A stretch of 50,289 nt of DNA from an uncultured Neomegalonema sp. Lineage in GTDB: Bacteria; Pseudomonadota; Alphaproteobacteria; Rhodobacterales; Rhodobacteraceae. Made by a program: the position numbers and the translations under genes. The notes under the pieces were generated by a model, which saw nothing but the letters and a program-made list of their open reading frames with translations, did not search any database and was not told where the DNA came from. Position 1 is the first letter of the stretch; each line of letters starts with the position of its first letter. Location of the stretch: contig CALFVD010000019.1 in the NCBI GenBank assembly GCA_937928005.1, forward strand, positions 1-50,289, written 5' to 3'. Shown in pieces: positions 9,348-17,650 of this stretch.

Positions 9348-9971
9348 ATGGCTCTCGCAACCCGCGCACTTCTCACAATTGGCACGGCGATCACGGTCGC
9401 GGTTGTTGGAACGGCCGGGTATTTTGCAGCCGGAGGCTACGCGCCGGGCGCGCGCGATTGCCCCGGCGGTCTGGTGGGGGCCGATATCGGCGGTCCATTC
9501 ACCCTGACCACCCATACCGGCCAACGCATGAGCGATACTGATTTCGCGGGCCAGCCGACACTCCTGTATTTTGGCTTTGCGACCTGCCCCGATATCTGCC
9601 CTACCGAATTAGCGGATATTGCGGCGGCGGCGGATATCGTGTCTGAGAAGACCGACATGACCGTCAACACCGCCCTGATTACCATCGACCCTAAGCGCGA
9701 CACCCCCAAAGTCCTCGCCGAATACGTCCCTTATTTTCACGATTCTATGGTGGGTCTGACCGGCACCGCCGAGGAAATCAAGGCGGTGGCCAAACAATAC
9801 CGCGTCTATTACGCCGAACGCCCCGATCAAGACTTCCCCGATGGTTATTCGATGGACCATTCCAGCTTTATCTACTTGCTCGGCAAGGACGCGAATTTTA
9901 TCACATATTTCAAATACGAGGATAATCCCGACCGTATCGCCGAAGGCGTGGCCTGCCATCTGGGGTATTGA
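9348..9971 (+). CDS. senC: SCO1/SenC/PrrC copper chaperone for cytochrome oxidase assembly
   Basis: A 207-aa membrane-anchored thioredoxin-fold protein with one N-terminal transmembrane helix (about residues 8-28). It has the copper-binding CxxxC pair Cys80 and Cys84 (FATCPDICPTE) and the distal ligand His171 (MDHSSFIYLL). SCO proteins deliver copper to the CuA or CuB site of cytochrome c oxidase. In Rhodobacter, SenC/PrrC also links oxidase activity to RegB/PrrB signalling, which fits its divergent position. The ATG at 9348 has GGAGGT about eight bases upstream; the frame stays open further upstream but has no better start. In Rhodobacter regA follows this gene; here a tungstate transporter does. 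Confidence 0.95.
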   Translation: MALATRALLTIGTAITVAVVGTAGYFAAGGYAPGARDCPGGLVGADIGGPFTLTTHTGQRMSDTDFAGQPTLLYFGFATCPDICPTELADIAAAADIVSEKTDMTVNTALITIDPKRDTPKVLAEYVPYFHDSMVGLTGTAEEIKAVAKQYRVYYAERPDQDFPDGYSMDHSSFIYLLGKDANFITYFKYEDNPDRIAEGVACHLGY

Positions 9972-10030
9972 GCGGCATTGTGCGACGCGCTCGCTACCTG
10001 TAACTCTGTCCCCATGATGCAAGGACACTT

Positions 10031-10741
10031 ATGATGCAGGGGTTTGGCGATGCCTTTGCGGCGGCTTTTGCCCTGATTGTTGGTTTCGATGCCGATTTGA
10101 TGGAGATTGTTCTCCTGTCGTTGCGCGTCACCCTCAGCGCCGTCGCGTTGGCCTGCATCATCGGTTTTCCGTTGGGTGCCGCTCTGGCGGTGGGCCGGTT
10201 TCCGTTTCGCACAACGCTCACGGTCCTTATCAATGCGCTCATGGGCCTGCCTCCCGTGGTGGTTGGACTTGGTGTCTATCTGATGCTGTCACGGGCTGGA
10301 CCCTTCGGCGCGCTGGGCCTGCTCTACACCCCCACGGCCATGATTATCGCCCAGACGATCCTCGTCACCCCCATCGTCGCCGCGCTAACCCGTCAGATCG
10401 TCGCCGATCTCGATACCGAATACCACGAAACGCTCCGCTCGATGGGCGCGGGCCGTGCCGCACGCATAGGGACGCTGCTTTGGGATGGCCGCTTCGCGCT
10501 TATGACCGCCGCATTGGCCGGATTGGGCCGCGCGCTGGCCGAGGTCGGCGCGGTGATGATCGTTGGTGGTAATATTGATCATGTTACCCGTGTGATGACC
10601 ACGGCAATCGCGTTGGAGACATCGAAGGGCGAACTCGCCGTTGCGTTGGGCCTTGGTATCATCCTGATGATCCTGTCTATCGTTATCAATGCTTTGCTGA
10701 TGGGCGCACGGTCGGCGTCTGAAAGAGCGGCCTATGCTTAG
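10031..10741 (+). CDS. tupB: tungstate ABC transporter permease TupB
   Basis: A 236-aa inner-membrane permease of the molybdate/tungstate class with five or six membrane segments and the permease loop near ETLRSMGAGRAARIGTLLW, which couples to the ATPase. It has TupB hallmarks such as NALMGLPPVVVGLGVYLMLS and VGAVMIVGGNIDHVTRVMTTAIALETSKG. With TupC and TupA it imports tungstate, used for tungsten or molybdenum cofactor enzymes. The 5' region holds an imperfect direct repeat (ATGATGCAAGG at 10014 and ATGATGCAGGG at 10031), so an out-of-frame ATG lies 17 bases before the start. The AAGGA within the first copy serves as the ribosome site. Confidence 0.9.
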   Translation: MMQGFGDAFAAAFALIVGFDADLMEIVLLSLRVTLSAVALACIIGFPLGAALAVGRFPFRTTLTVLINALMGLPPVVVGLGVYLMLSRAGPFGALGLLYTPTAMIIAQTILVTPIVAALTRQIVADLDTEYHETLRSMGAGRAARIGTLLWDGRFALMTAALAGLGRALAEVGAVMIVGGNIDHVTRVMTTAIALETSKGELAVALGLGIILMILSIVINALLMGARSASERAAYA

Positions 10742-11459
10742 ATTGGTCAAATCCGCTCCCCCACCGCTCGCCCTGCGTCTCGATAATATCAGCCTGTGCC
10801 GGGGCGGGCGCATGGTTGTCGATAGCCTCGATCTCGATGTCCCCGCACAGGGCATTACCGCAATCATGGGGCCGAACGGTGCAGGCAAAAGCCTCAGTTT
10901 GCGTATTATGGCTGGTCTGGTCGCGCCAGATAGGGGGGCTTGCCGCCATGATTTCACTGGTAAGCAGGATATCGCTCTCGTTTTTCAGAAACCGGTTCTC
11001 CTACGCCGCACTGTCCGTGCAAACCTCGCCCATGCCCTCGCCCTTTATGGCGTGCCTCGCGCCCGGCGAAAGGTTCGCATTGCTGAATTGCTGGAATTCG
11101 GACGCCTTGGTCCCATCGCCGATAGCCCCGCGCGCGCGCTCTCTGGTGGTGAACAACAGCGTGTCGCCATGGTCCGCGCACTTGCCGCCAAACCCAAACT
11201 TCTCCTCCTTGATGAGCCAACCGCCAGCCTCGACCCACAGGCAACCGATGCTATCGAAACCCTGATCCGCGATACAGCAGCGAAAGGGGCGGCGGTCGTT
11301 ATCGTCACCCATGACCGGGGACAGGCAACCCGCCTTGCCGATCACGTCCGCTTCATGCACAAAGGCACGCTGGTCGAGGCTGCGCCCGCCAGTGATTTCA
11401 TGCTCGCCCAGAAATCGCCCGAAGCGCAGGCATACTTGGCCGGTAAGCTTCTTCTCTGA
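10734..11459 (+). CDS. tupC: tungstate ABC transporter ATP-binding protein TupC
   Basis: A 241-aa ABC ATPase overlapping tupB by eight bases, so translation is coupled. It has Walker A GPNGAGKS, a Q-loop near ALVFQKPVLLRRTV, the signature LSGGEQQRVAM, Walker B LLLLDEPTASLD and the switch histidine in VIVTHD. The length is short, without the C-terminal regulatory TOBE domain of ModC, as expected for TupC. It energises uptake through TupB. Confidence 0.9.
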   Translation: MLRLVKSAPPPLALRLDNISLCRGGRMVVDSLDLDVPAQGITAIMGPNGAGKSLSLRIMAGLVAPDRGACRHDFTGKQDIALVFQKPVLLRRTVRANLAHALALYGVPRARRKVRIAELLEFGRLGPIADSPARALSGGEQQRVAMVRALAAKPKLLLLDEPTASLDPQATDAIETLIRDTAAKGAAVVIVTHDRGQATRLADHVRFMHKGTLVEAAPASDFMLAQKSPEAQAYLAGKLLL

Positions 11460-11472
11460 CGCAGGATAGTCG

Positions 11473-12276
11473 ATGCGCCTGACCTCTCTTCTTGTTGCCG
11501 CCACGCTCGCCACCCCGGCTGTCGCGGATGATTTCATCATCGTGCAATCCACGACATCAACCGCAAATTCAGGTCTGTATGATGCGATCTTGCCTGAATA
11601 CGCGAAAGTAGATGACACCGAAATTCGCGTCGTTGCCGTTGGCACCGGCCAAGCCTTGCGTAATGCCCGCAATTGCGATGGTGACGTGTTGTTGGTCCAT
11701 GCGAAAGCTGCCGAAGAAGCTTTTGTTTCCGAAGGGTATGGTGTATCGCGCAGTGACGTAATGTATAATGATTTCGTTCTTGTTGGCCCAAGCGATGATC
11801 CGGCAAACGCGAAAGATGCTGATACCATCAGTGCGGCCCTTGATGCCATCGCCACCGCCCGCGCCCTCTTTGCCTCACGCGGCGATGACAGCGGTACGCA
11901 TAAGAAAGAGCGCGCTCTCTGGGCCACCACCACGACCGATCCCAGTGATGCCAGCGGCGCATGGTATCGCGAAACCGGCTCCGGTATGGGCGCAACCCTC
12001 AATATTGCGACCGGCATGGGCGCTTACACCCTCACCGACCGGGCCACATGGATTGCTTTTGCTAATAAGGGCGATATGCGCATTTTGTTCGAGGGCGATG
12101 AAGCCTTGTTCAATCAATACGGCATTATCCTCGTAAATCCGGCAAAATGCCCATTGATAAAAGCAGATGCAGCGCAATCCTTCATAGATTGGATCATCTC
12201 GCCAATCGGTCAATCCGCCATCGCCGCCCATACCCGCGATGGCCAGCAACTCTTCTTCCCGAATGCCGCTAAATAA
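11473..12276 (+). CDS. tupA: periplasmic tungstate-binding protein TupA
   Basis: A 267-aa substrate-binding protein with a clear signal peptide (MRLTSLLVAATLATPAVADD, cleavage after about residue 18). The first mature residues carry STTSTANSGL, the oxyanion-binding TTS loop of TupA. Further conserved stretches are GTGQAL, ASRGDDSGTHKKE, WYRETGSGMG and YTLTDRATW. It captures tungstate in the periplasm and hands it to TupBC. It starts 13 bases after tupC, so tupBCA is one operon, probably read through from senC. A closely related family, the molybdate-specific ModA, has a different anion-binding loop. Confidence 0.92.
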   Translation: MRLTSLLVAATLATPAVADDFIIVQSTTSTANSGLYDAILPEYAKVDDTEIRVVAVGTGQALRNARNCDGDVLLVHAKAAEEAFVSEGYGVSRSDVMYNDFVLVGPSDDPANAKDADTISAALDAIATARALFASRGDDSGTHKKERALWATTTTDPSDASGAWYRETGSGMGATLNIATGMGAYTLTDRATWIAFANKGDMRILFEGDEALFNQYGIILVNPAKCPLIKADAAQSFIDWIISPIGQSAIAAHTRDGQQLFFPNAAK

Positions 12277-12334
12277 CACCGATACCCGACCGAACATCCT
12301 CCTGAATACAACCCGTTATTACTCACTTTCTAGT

Positions 12335-12361
12335 ATATGTAATATGTTGCATATTGCATAT
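12335..12361. promoter_or_regulatory. 27-bp near-perfect palindrome, candidate operator
   Basis: Two 12-base arms with a single mismatch flank a three-base centre (TTG); the inner arms AATATG and CATATT are exact. It is AT-rich in a GC-rich neighbourhood and sits in the 218-bp gap between tupA and the SDR gene. No T-run follows, so it is a poor terminator. Its symmetry suits a dimeric repressor. It does not match the ModE box as I know it, and the regulator is unknown. Confidence 0.5.
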
Positions 12362-12494
12362 CTGAGCTGATTAACATGCCGTATGCTGCAAATAGGAATA
12401 GGGTGGCCAGCATGTTTCTCAAATGCCTCCCTTGCGCCGCATCCGCCACTGGCGCAATCTTCGCGTGTTTTCCATTACTCGCGACAGGACTCCC

Positions 12495-13340
12495 ATGCCC
12501 GACCGCAAGACCATCCTCATCACCGGCTGTTCCTCTGGTATCGGTTACACTTGCGCCCATGGGCTAAAGGTGCGCGGCTGGCGTGTTATCGCTTCCTGCC
12601 GCCGTGCTGCTGATGTTGAGCGTCTGCGTGCCGAGGGTTTGGAATGTGTCCTGATCGACTACGAAGACGAGGCCAGCATCCATACCGGTTTCGACGAGGC
12701 GTTTGACCTCACTGAAAACCGCCTTGATGCCCTGTTCAACAATGGGGCTTACGGCATCCCCGGCATGACAGAAGACCTCTCGACCGATGCCTTGCGCCAG
12801 ATATTCGAGGCCAATTTCTTTGGCTGGCATACGCTCACCTGTCGCGCGATTCCGGTCATGCGTGAGGCGGGCGCAGGGCGCATCGTCCAGAATTCCTCCG
12901 TCCTTGGTTTCGCCGCCCTCAGAACGCGCGGCGCGTATAACAGCACCAAATTCGCGCTGGAGGGTCTGACCGATACCCTACGCATAGAGCTGCATGGTAC
13001 GGGCATCCACATGGTCTTGATCGAACCCGGCCCCGTTACCAGCAAAATCCGCGAAAACGCTCGCGCCCATTACGAAAAATGGATCAAGCCGATCCGCGAG
13101 CATTCGCCATGGGATGATTATTACGGCGAGACGCTGGAGCCGCGACTCTACGATCCTGAATCCTCAAAAGACCGTTTTGAGCTTGGCCCCGAATCTGTGC
13201 TGCGAAAGTTGATCCATGCCCTCGAATCACCCCGACCAAAGCCACGCTATTACGTTACCACACCCACCTATATCGCCGGTACGCTCAAGCGGCTGCTTCC
13301 TACCCGCATGTTCGATGCGGTCATGCGCCGCAGTTCTTGA
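12495..13340 (+). CDS. short-chain dehydrogenase/reductase (SDR)
   Basis: A 281-aa classical SDR. The cofactor loop is ITGCSSGIG (TGxxxGxG), the structural motif is LFNNGAYG, the catalytic serine lies in VQNSSVLGF, and Tyr-Lys in YNSTKFALEG. Arg residues after the second strand (ASCRRAADV) favour NADPH, though this is a guess. The start at MPDRKTILIT follows an ACAGGA about six bases upstream; the 24 extra residues of the longer frame are not SDR-like. The substrate cannot be told. The C-terminal part (YYVTTPTYIAGTLKRLLPTR) is typical of the group often annotated simply as SDR family oxidoreductase. Confidence 0.88.
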   Translation: MPDRKTILITGCSSGIGYTCAHGLKVRGWRVIASCRRAADVERLRAEGLECVLIDYEDEASIHTGFDEAFDLTENRLDALFNNGAYGIPGMTEDLSTDALRQIFEANFFGWHTLTCRAIPVMREAGAGRIVQNSSVLGFAALRTRGAYNSTKFALEGLTDTLRIELHGTGIHMVLIEPGPVTSKIRENARAHYEKWIKPIREHSPWDDYYGETLEPRLYDPESSKDRFELGPESVLRKLIHALESPRPKPRYYVTTPTYIAGTLKRLLPTRMFDAVMRRSS

Positions 13341-13379
13341 TGGTTTGTTGCACCCAACTATCGGTTTAAATACTTTGTC

Positions 13380-13580
13380 ATGACAAAAATAATTCTCGCC
13401 CTAGCCCTGCTCGTAATGGCCGCCGTGGTCGTCGTCTTGGGGCGTGGCATGGGCACCATCGGCAAGTCGGATACGGCCAGCGCCCGCCTGTCCAATCGCA
13501 TGATGCGCTGGCGTGTTGGCCTGCAATTCCTCGCCGTGGCCTTGATCGTCCTCGTGACGTGGCTCGCGACTCTCACCTGA
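13380..13580 (+). CDS. small twin-transmembrane protein, HIG1-like
   Basis: A 66-aa protein with two hydrophobic helices (about residues 3-20 and 47-64) joined by a basic loop, SNRMMRWRVGLQ. That loop resembles the HIG1 family motif of short proteins tied to respiratory complexes in mitochondria and alphaproteobacteria. No Shine-Dalgarno is visible before the ATG, so the start could be leaderless. It is followed 11 bases later by the adenosyltransferase gene, a pairing I recall from related genomes. The role is unknown. Confidence 0.75.
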   Translation: MTKIILALALLVMAAVVVVLGRGMGTIGKSDTASARLSNRMMRWRVGLQFLAVALIVLVTWLATLT

Positions 13581-13591
13581 TCGGAGCCAAA

Positions 13592-14164
13592 ATGGTCGTC
13601 CTCTCGAAAATTTACACGAAAACCGGCGACAAGGGCGAAACGGCCCTCGGTAATGGCGAGCGCGTGCCCAAATTCGCGCCCCGCGTCGATGCCTATGGCG
13701 GCACCGATGAGACGAACGCCACCATCGGCCTCGCTCGCCAGCATGCGACCGGTGAGATGGATGCGGCCCTATCGCGCATCCAGAATGACCTGTTCGATCT
13801 TGGGGCCGATCTCTGCCGCCCTGATATGGCCAAGGACGCCGAGGCCGAATACACGCCGCTCCGTATGACGCCCGCCCAGACCGAGCGCCTCGAAGCCGAA
13901 ATCGACGCCATGAACGAGCGGCTGGAACCGCTCCGCTCCTTCGTCCTCCCCGGCGGCTCGGCTCTGTCGGCGGCGCTGCACCTGTGCCGCACAGTCTCCC
14001 GCCGCGCCGAGCGCGGCATCGTCGAACTCTCCACACAGGAAGACATCAACCCCGACGCCATCCGCTACGCCAATCGTCTAAGCGACTGGCTCTTCGTCGC
14101 CAGCCGCATCGCCAATGATGACGGCAAGGCCGATGTGCTGTGGGTTCCCGGAGCGAACCGCTAA
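13592..14164 (+). CDS. pduO: PduO-type ATP:cob(I)alamin adenosyltransferase
   Basis: A 190-aa enzyme that transfers adenosyl from ATP to cob(I)alamin, making coenzyme B12. The N-terminus KIYTKTGDKGETALGNG is the ATP-binding hallmark of the PduO/MMAB family; YGGTDETNATIGLAR, FVLPGGSALSAALHLCRTVSRRAER and NRLSDWLFVASR are its other signatures. The start MVVLSKIYT at 13592 has CGGAG about seven bases before it and avoids overlap with the preceding small gene. The product is needed by B12-dependent mutases such as the one at the right end of this window. Confidence 0.95.
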   Translation: MVVLSKIYTKTGDKGETALGNGERVPKFAPRVDAYGGTDETNATIGLARQHATGEMDAALSRIQNDLFDLGADLCRPDMAKDAEAEYTPLRMTPAQTERLEAEIDAMNERLEPLRSFVLPGGSALSAALHLCRTVSRRAERGIVELSTQEDINPDAIRYANRLSDWLFVASRIANDDGKADVLWVPGANR

Positions 14165-14231
14165 CCTCAGGGAAGCGGCGAATGCAACGCATTCGATGAG
14201 GGGAAGGGGCAAACCGATAGGTCTTTTCACC

Positions 14232-14696
14232 ATGTCTAATCCCTTCCTCGACTGGCTGTCGGATATCCTCATCATCCCCGGCCTGCCGCTCGCGGCCCTC
14301 ATCATCGGCGGGTATCAGGCTATCTGGCGTGATCGGCGTCACTTCTGTTTTGTGCTGAATGTCGCCGTTATCCTGATCATCGGCGTTCTCGCGATATTGC
14401 AGCCGGTCGACGGGGCCGCGCCTGTGCCGGGGATGATCGTCGTTCTCTACATGTTTTTATATCTTCCTGCACATCTTGCCTTGCTAGCTCTGATCTGGGG
14501 CATATCTTTCTATCGCGAACGCCGTCACGATGCGCGACAGGCAAAAGCGGATGGAAACGATCCTACGATCCGAATGTTTATGCTCGCGCCCACGTCGCAT
14601 ATCCGCCACCGCCGAAATGACGCATCCGAGACAGCCCGCGTCGCTTTTGCCTCTGGTGTCCGAGGACGTGGGGCGGTATGCGAAGCAAGGACGTAG
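14232..14696 (+). CDS. hypothetical membrane protein
   Basis: I do not recognise this 154-aa protein. It has three hydrophobic helices (about residues 10-29, 37-56 and 65-90) and then a polar, strongly basic tail of some 60 residues rich in Arg and His (FYRERRHDARQAK, HIRHRRND). The start MSNPFLDWLSD was taken because the membrane part begins there and upstream codons read into the end of the adenosyltransferase gene. It lies in the same direction between that gene and etfB. Confidence 0.6.
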   Translation: MSNPFLDWLSDILIIPGLPLAALIIGGYQAIWRDRRHFCFVLNVAVILIIGVLAILQPVDGAAPVPGMIVVLYMFLYLPAHLALLALIWGISFYRERRHDARQAKADGNDPTIRMFMLAPTSHIRHRRNDASETARVAFASGVRGRGAVCEART

Positions 14697-14733
14697 ATAA
14701 ACTCGCCGTGCGCGGGTCTTGGGAGGTATGGTG

Positions 14734-15495
14734 ATGAAGATACTCGTGCCCGTAAAGCGGGTGATCGACTATAACGTAAAGGTGCGCGTCAAGGCGGACC
14801 AGTCGGGCGTCGATCTGGCCAATGTGAAGATGTCGATGAATCCTTTCGACGAAATTTCCGTCGAACAGGCGATCCGCCTCAAAGAAGCGGGACAGGCTGA
14901 GGAAGTGGTCGTCGTCTCTATCGGCGTCACTAAATCACAAGAAACCCTGCGCAACGCCCTCGCCATGGGGGCTGACCGTGCGATTCTGGTCGAGGCCACC
15001 GATAACGTCGAAAACGATATCGAGCCGCTTGCGGTTGCTAAAATCCTCAAAGCCATCGTTGATGAGGAGCAGCCCGGTCTGGTCCTCTTGGGCAAGCAGG
15101 CGATCGACAATGACATGAACGCCACTGGCCAGATGCTCTCCGCTCTCATGGGCTGGCCACAGGCGACCTTTGCCTCTGAAATTGCTATCGAAGGCGACAA
15201 GGCCAAGGTCACTCGTGAGGTTGACGGCGGTCTTCAGGTCATCTCTGTCAACATGCCCTGCGTGATGACTGTCGACCTGCGCCTGAACGAGCCGCGCTAT
15301 GCATCGCTACCGAATATTATGAAGGCCAAGAAAAAACCGATGGAGACGAAGACGCCCGCCGATTACGGCGTCGATATCACCCCGCGCCTGACCATCGAAA
15401 AAGTCGAAGAGCCGCCCGCCCGTAAGGCTGGTGTGATCGTCGGCTCGGTCGATGAGCTGGTCGAGAAACTCAAAACCGAAGCGGGAGTGCTCTAA
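14734..15495 (+). CDS. etfB: electron transfer flavoprotein beta subunit
   Basis: A 253-aa EtfB. With EtfA it carries electrons from acyl-CoA and related dehydrogenases to ETF-ubiquinone oxidoreductase. It begins [20 protein letters not shown] and contains [16 protein letters not shown], the AMP-binding region around [31 protein letters not shown], and the ETF-beta signature near [23 protein letters not shown]. The third of three nearby start codons (14734) is chosen because GGGAGGT then sits six bases upstream. The pair could serve ethylmalonyl-CoA pathway or other acyl-CoA dehydrogenases. Confidence 0.96.
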   Translation: MKILVPVKRVIDYNVKVRVKADQSGVDLANVKMSMNPFDEISVEQAIRLKEAGQAEEVVVVSIGVTKSQETLRNALAMGADRAILVEATDNVENDIEPLAVAKILKAIVDEEQPGLVLLGKQAIDNDMNATGQMLSALMGWPQATFASEIAIEGDKAKVTREVDGGLQVISVNMPCVMTVDLRLNEPRYASLPNIMKAKKKPMETKTPADYGVDITPRLTIEKVEEPPARKAGVIVGSVDELVEKLKTEAGVL

Positions 15496-15496
15496 T

Positions 15497-16423
15497 ATGG
15501 CTGTTCTTCTTCTCGCCGAACACGACAATGAGTCGCTGAACGATGCAACTGCGAAGACCGTAACTGCCGCACAGGCAATGGGTGGTGATATCCATGTTCT
15601 CTGCGCTGGGTCCGATTGTGGTGCAGTCGCCGAGCAGGCTGCCAAGCTTGACGGTGTGGCCAAGGTTCTTTGCGCCAAGGATGCTTCATACGGGCATGAT
15701 ATGGCCGAGCCTCTCGCCGCCCTGATTGTTGGTCTTGCTGGCGATTACGACCACATCGTCGCGCCCGCCACCACCAGCGGCAAGAACGTGATGCCTCGTG
15801 TCGCGGCTCTGCTCGATGCTATGGTTATCTCCGATATCTCTGGCGTGCATGGGCCAGATACCTTCGAGCGGCCTATCTATGCGGGCAATGCGATGGCGAC
15901 CGTCAAATCTTCCGACGCCAAGAAAGTCATCACCGTGCGCGGTGCCAGCTTCGATGCGGCGGGGGAGGGTGGTTCTGCATCCATTGAGGAAATCGCTGCT
16001 GCCGCAAATCCCGGCCTCTCCGAATGGGTCGAGGATAAGGTGGTCGAGAGTGACCGCCCCGAACTCACCTCCGCCAAGCGCATCATTTCCGGTGGTCGTG
16101 GCATGGGGTCAAAGGAAAATTTCGAGATCATCGAAAAGGTCGCCGACAAGATCGGTGCCGCCGTCGGTGCGTCCCGTGCAGCGGTCGATTCGGGTTACGC
16201 GCCCAACGACTATCAGGTGGGCCAGACCGGCAAGGTCGTCGCTCCTGAACTGTACATCGCCGTTGGTATCTCCGGCGCGATCCAGCACCTTGCGGGGATG
16301 AAGGATTCGAAAGTCATCGTCGCGATCAACAAGGACGAGGAAGCACCGATCTTCCAGGTCGCCGATTACGGCCTCGTAGCCGACCTTTTCGACGCGATGC
16401 CAAAGCTCGAAGCGGCGCTCTAA
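15497..16423 (+). CDS. etfA: electron transfer flavoprotein alpha subunit
   Basis: A 308-aa EtfA that holds the FAD. The C-terminal FAD domain is clear: [59 protein letters not shown] and [24 protein letters not shown]. It starts one base after the etfB stop, with GGGAG nine bases upstream. A terminator follows, so etfBA is a two-gene unit separate from the ribosomal genes. Confidence 0.97.
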   Translation: MAVLLLAEHDNESLNDATAKTVTAAQAMGGDIHVLCAGSDCGAVAEQAAKLDGVAKVLCAKDASYGHDMAEPLAALIVGLAGDYDHIVAPATTSGKNVMPRVAALLDAMVISDISGVHGPDTFERPIYAGNAMATVKSSDAKKVITVRGASFDAAGEGGSASIEEIAAAANPGLSEWVEDKVVESDRPELTSAKRIISGGRGMGSKENFEIIEKVADKIGAAVGASRAAVDSGYAPNDYQVGQTGKVVAPELYIAVGISGAIQHLAGMKDSKVIVAINKDEEAPIFQVADYGLVADLFDAMPKLEAAL

Positions 16424-16446
16424 ACTTTATACGATGCATTAAAATC

Positions 16447-16483
16447 AAAAAGTCGCCCCATAGAGGGCGGCTTTTTTTCTTTT
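16447..16483 (+). terminator. rho-independent terminator after etfA
   Basis: A stem of AAAGTCGCCC and GGGCGGCTTT around a short loop, with one G-U pair, is followed by TTTTTTTCTTTT. Confidence 0.9.
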
Positions 16484-16549
16484 ATGACAAACACTTGGCA
16501 AAATGCTGCACCTGCGCAAAAGAATCCGTAAAACTCCCTGAATACGGGG

Positions 16550-16757
16550 TTGACGCGAACGGTACGCATAAGTAGGTTCCGCGAACTCCAAGGCGAGATG
16601 TGCCGTGGAGTAAGACTCCAGACGCGGGTAGGCATGATCCGGGCGAACGCCCCGATCCTCTGTTTCGGCTTCGGGAAGGCGCTTGTGCCGATCCGAGGCG
16701 CTGCTTGTTGTCGAAACCGAATTTGACGACCCGTTCACCGTGAGTAGGGCTGCCTGA
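16550..16757 (+). promoter_or_regulatory. structured leader and possible promoter of the str operon
   Basis: The 334-bp gap before rpsL has no credible ORF. A candidate -35 TTGACG lies at 16550-16555; a -10 about 17 bases on (TAGGTT) is weak. Downstream, ACTCCA at 16585-16590, TGGAGT at 16606-16611 and ACTCCA at 16615-16620 can form either of two exclusive hairpins. A GC-rich hairpin with a GAAC loop follows at 16636-16657. A leader of about 200 bases with alternative folds suggests attenuation or feedback by a ribosomal protein, but I know no named motif that fits. Confidence 0.4.
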
Positions 16758-17129
16758 ATGCCGACGATACAACAGCTTATCCGCAAGCCGCGCAAACCCA
16801 AGATTAAGCGCAGCAAATCGGTTCACCTCGAGGAGTGCCCGCAGAAGCGTGGCGTGTGCACCCGCGTCTACACGACGACCCCGAAAAAGCCGAACTCGGC
16901 ATTGCGCCGTGTTGCGAAGGTTCGCCTGACCAACGGCTATGAGGTCATCAGCTACATCCCCGGTGAAGGTCACAACCTTCAGGAACACTCTGTTGTTCTT
17001 ATCCGTGGTGGCCGCGTGAAAGACCTTCCCGGTGTTCGTTACCACGTTCTTCGCGGCGTGCTCGATACTCAGGGTGTCAAAGACCGTAAGCAGCGCCGTT
17101 CAAAATATGGCGCTAAGCGTCCGAAGTAA
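16758..17129 (+). CDS. rpsL: 30S ribosomal protein S12
   Basis: S12, 123 aa, sits at the decoding centre and controls accuracy. The loop [19 protein letters not shown] carries the lysine (E. coli Lys42) whose change gives streptomycin resistance; [16 protein letters not shown] covers the second resistance site. Both are wild type here. It is the first gene of rpsL-rpsG-fusA. Confidence 0.99.
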   Translation: MPTIQQLIRKPRKPKIKRSKSVHLEECPQKRGVCTRVYTTTPKKPNSALRRVAKVRLTNGYEVISYIPGEGHNLQEHSVVLIRGGRVKDLPGVRYHVLRGVLDTQGVKDRKQRRSKYGAKRPK

Positions 17130-17141
17130 GGAAGAGCAGAT

Positions 17142-17612
17142 ATGTCCCGTCGTCACCGCGCCGAGAAACGCGAAGTCCTGCCCGACCCAAAGTTCGGCGA
17201 TACCGTTTTGACCAAGTTCATGAACAACCTCATGTACGATGGTAAGAAGTCCAATGCCGAGACCATCGTTTACGGTGCTCTTGACATCGTAGAAGAAAAG
17301 ACCCGTCGCGACCCTATCGAGGTGTTCCGCGAGGCGCTCGACAATATCAAGCCCGCCGTGGAAGTCCGTTCCCGTCGTGTTGGTGGTGCTACCTATCAGG
17401 TGCCTGTCGATGTTCGCCCGGAGCGCCGCGAAGCACTCGCGATTCGCTGGCTCATCAAAGCGGCCCGTGCTCGGTCTGAAAATACTATGATCGACCGTCT
17501 CTCTGGTGAGTTGGTCGATGCAATCAACAACCGTGGTTCTGCCGTTAAGAAGCGCGAAGATACGCATAAGATGGCTGATGCTAACAAAGCCTTCTCGCAC
17601 TTCCGCTGGTAA
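17142..17612 (+). CDS. rpsG: 30S ribosomal protein S7
   Basis: S7, 156 aa, binds the 3' major domain of 16S rRNA and starts head assembly. Recognised by [20 protein letters not shown] at the N-terminus and the conserved core [25 protein letters not shown]. It lies 12 bases after rpsL with a purine-rich ribosome site. The length matches the short bacterial form. Confidence 0.99.
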   Translation: MSRRHRAEKREVLPDPKFGDTVLTKFMNNLMYDGKKSNAETIVYGALDIVEEKTRRDPIEVFREALDNIKPAVEVRSRRVGGATYQVPVDVRPERREALAIRWLIKAARARSENTMIDRLSGELVDAINNRGSAVKKREDTHKMADANKAFSHFRW

Positions 17613-17650
17613 ACCCGTCCTGATCCACGCTTACGTCAAGGTAATCTGAC

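Noticed and set aside
11001..12017. 338-codon minus-strand frame across tupC and tupA
   Set aside because: Crosses two confident genes; translation has no domain pattern and is a codon-bias effect.
12376..12567. 63-codon frame before the SDR gene
   Set aside because: It runs into the SDR gene in another frame, has no ribosome site and looks like chance coding.
14221..14231. Longer start of the unknown membrane protein at 14115
   Set aside because: The extra residues overlap the adenosyltransferase gene and are not membrane-like.
16486..16497. GACAAACACTTG shared before rpsL and again before rpsM (33325)
   Set aside because: Dozens of 12-base repeats are expected by chance in 50 kb; the surroundings do not align.
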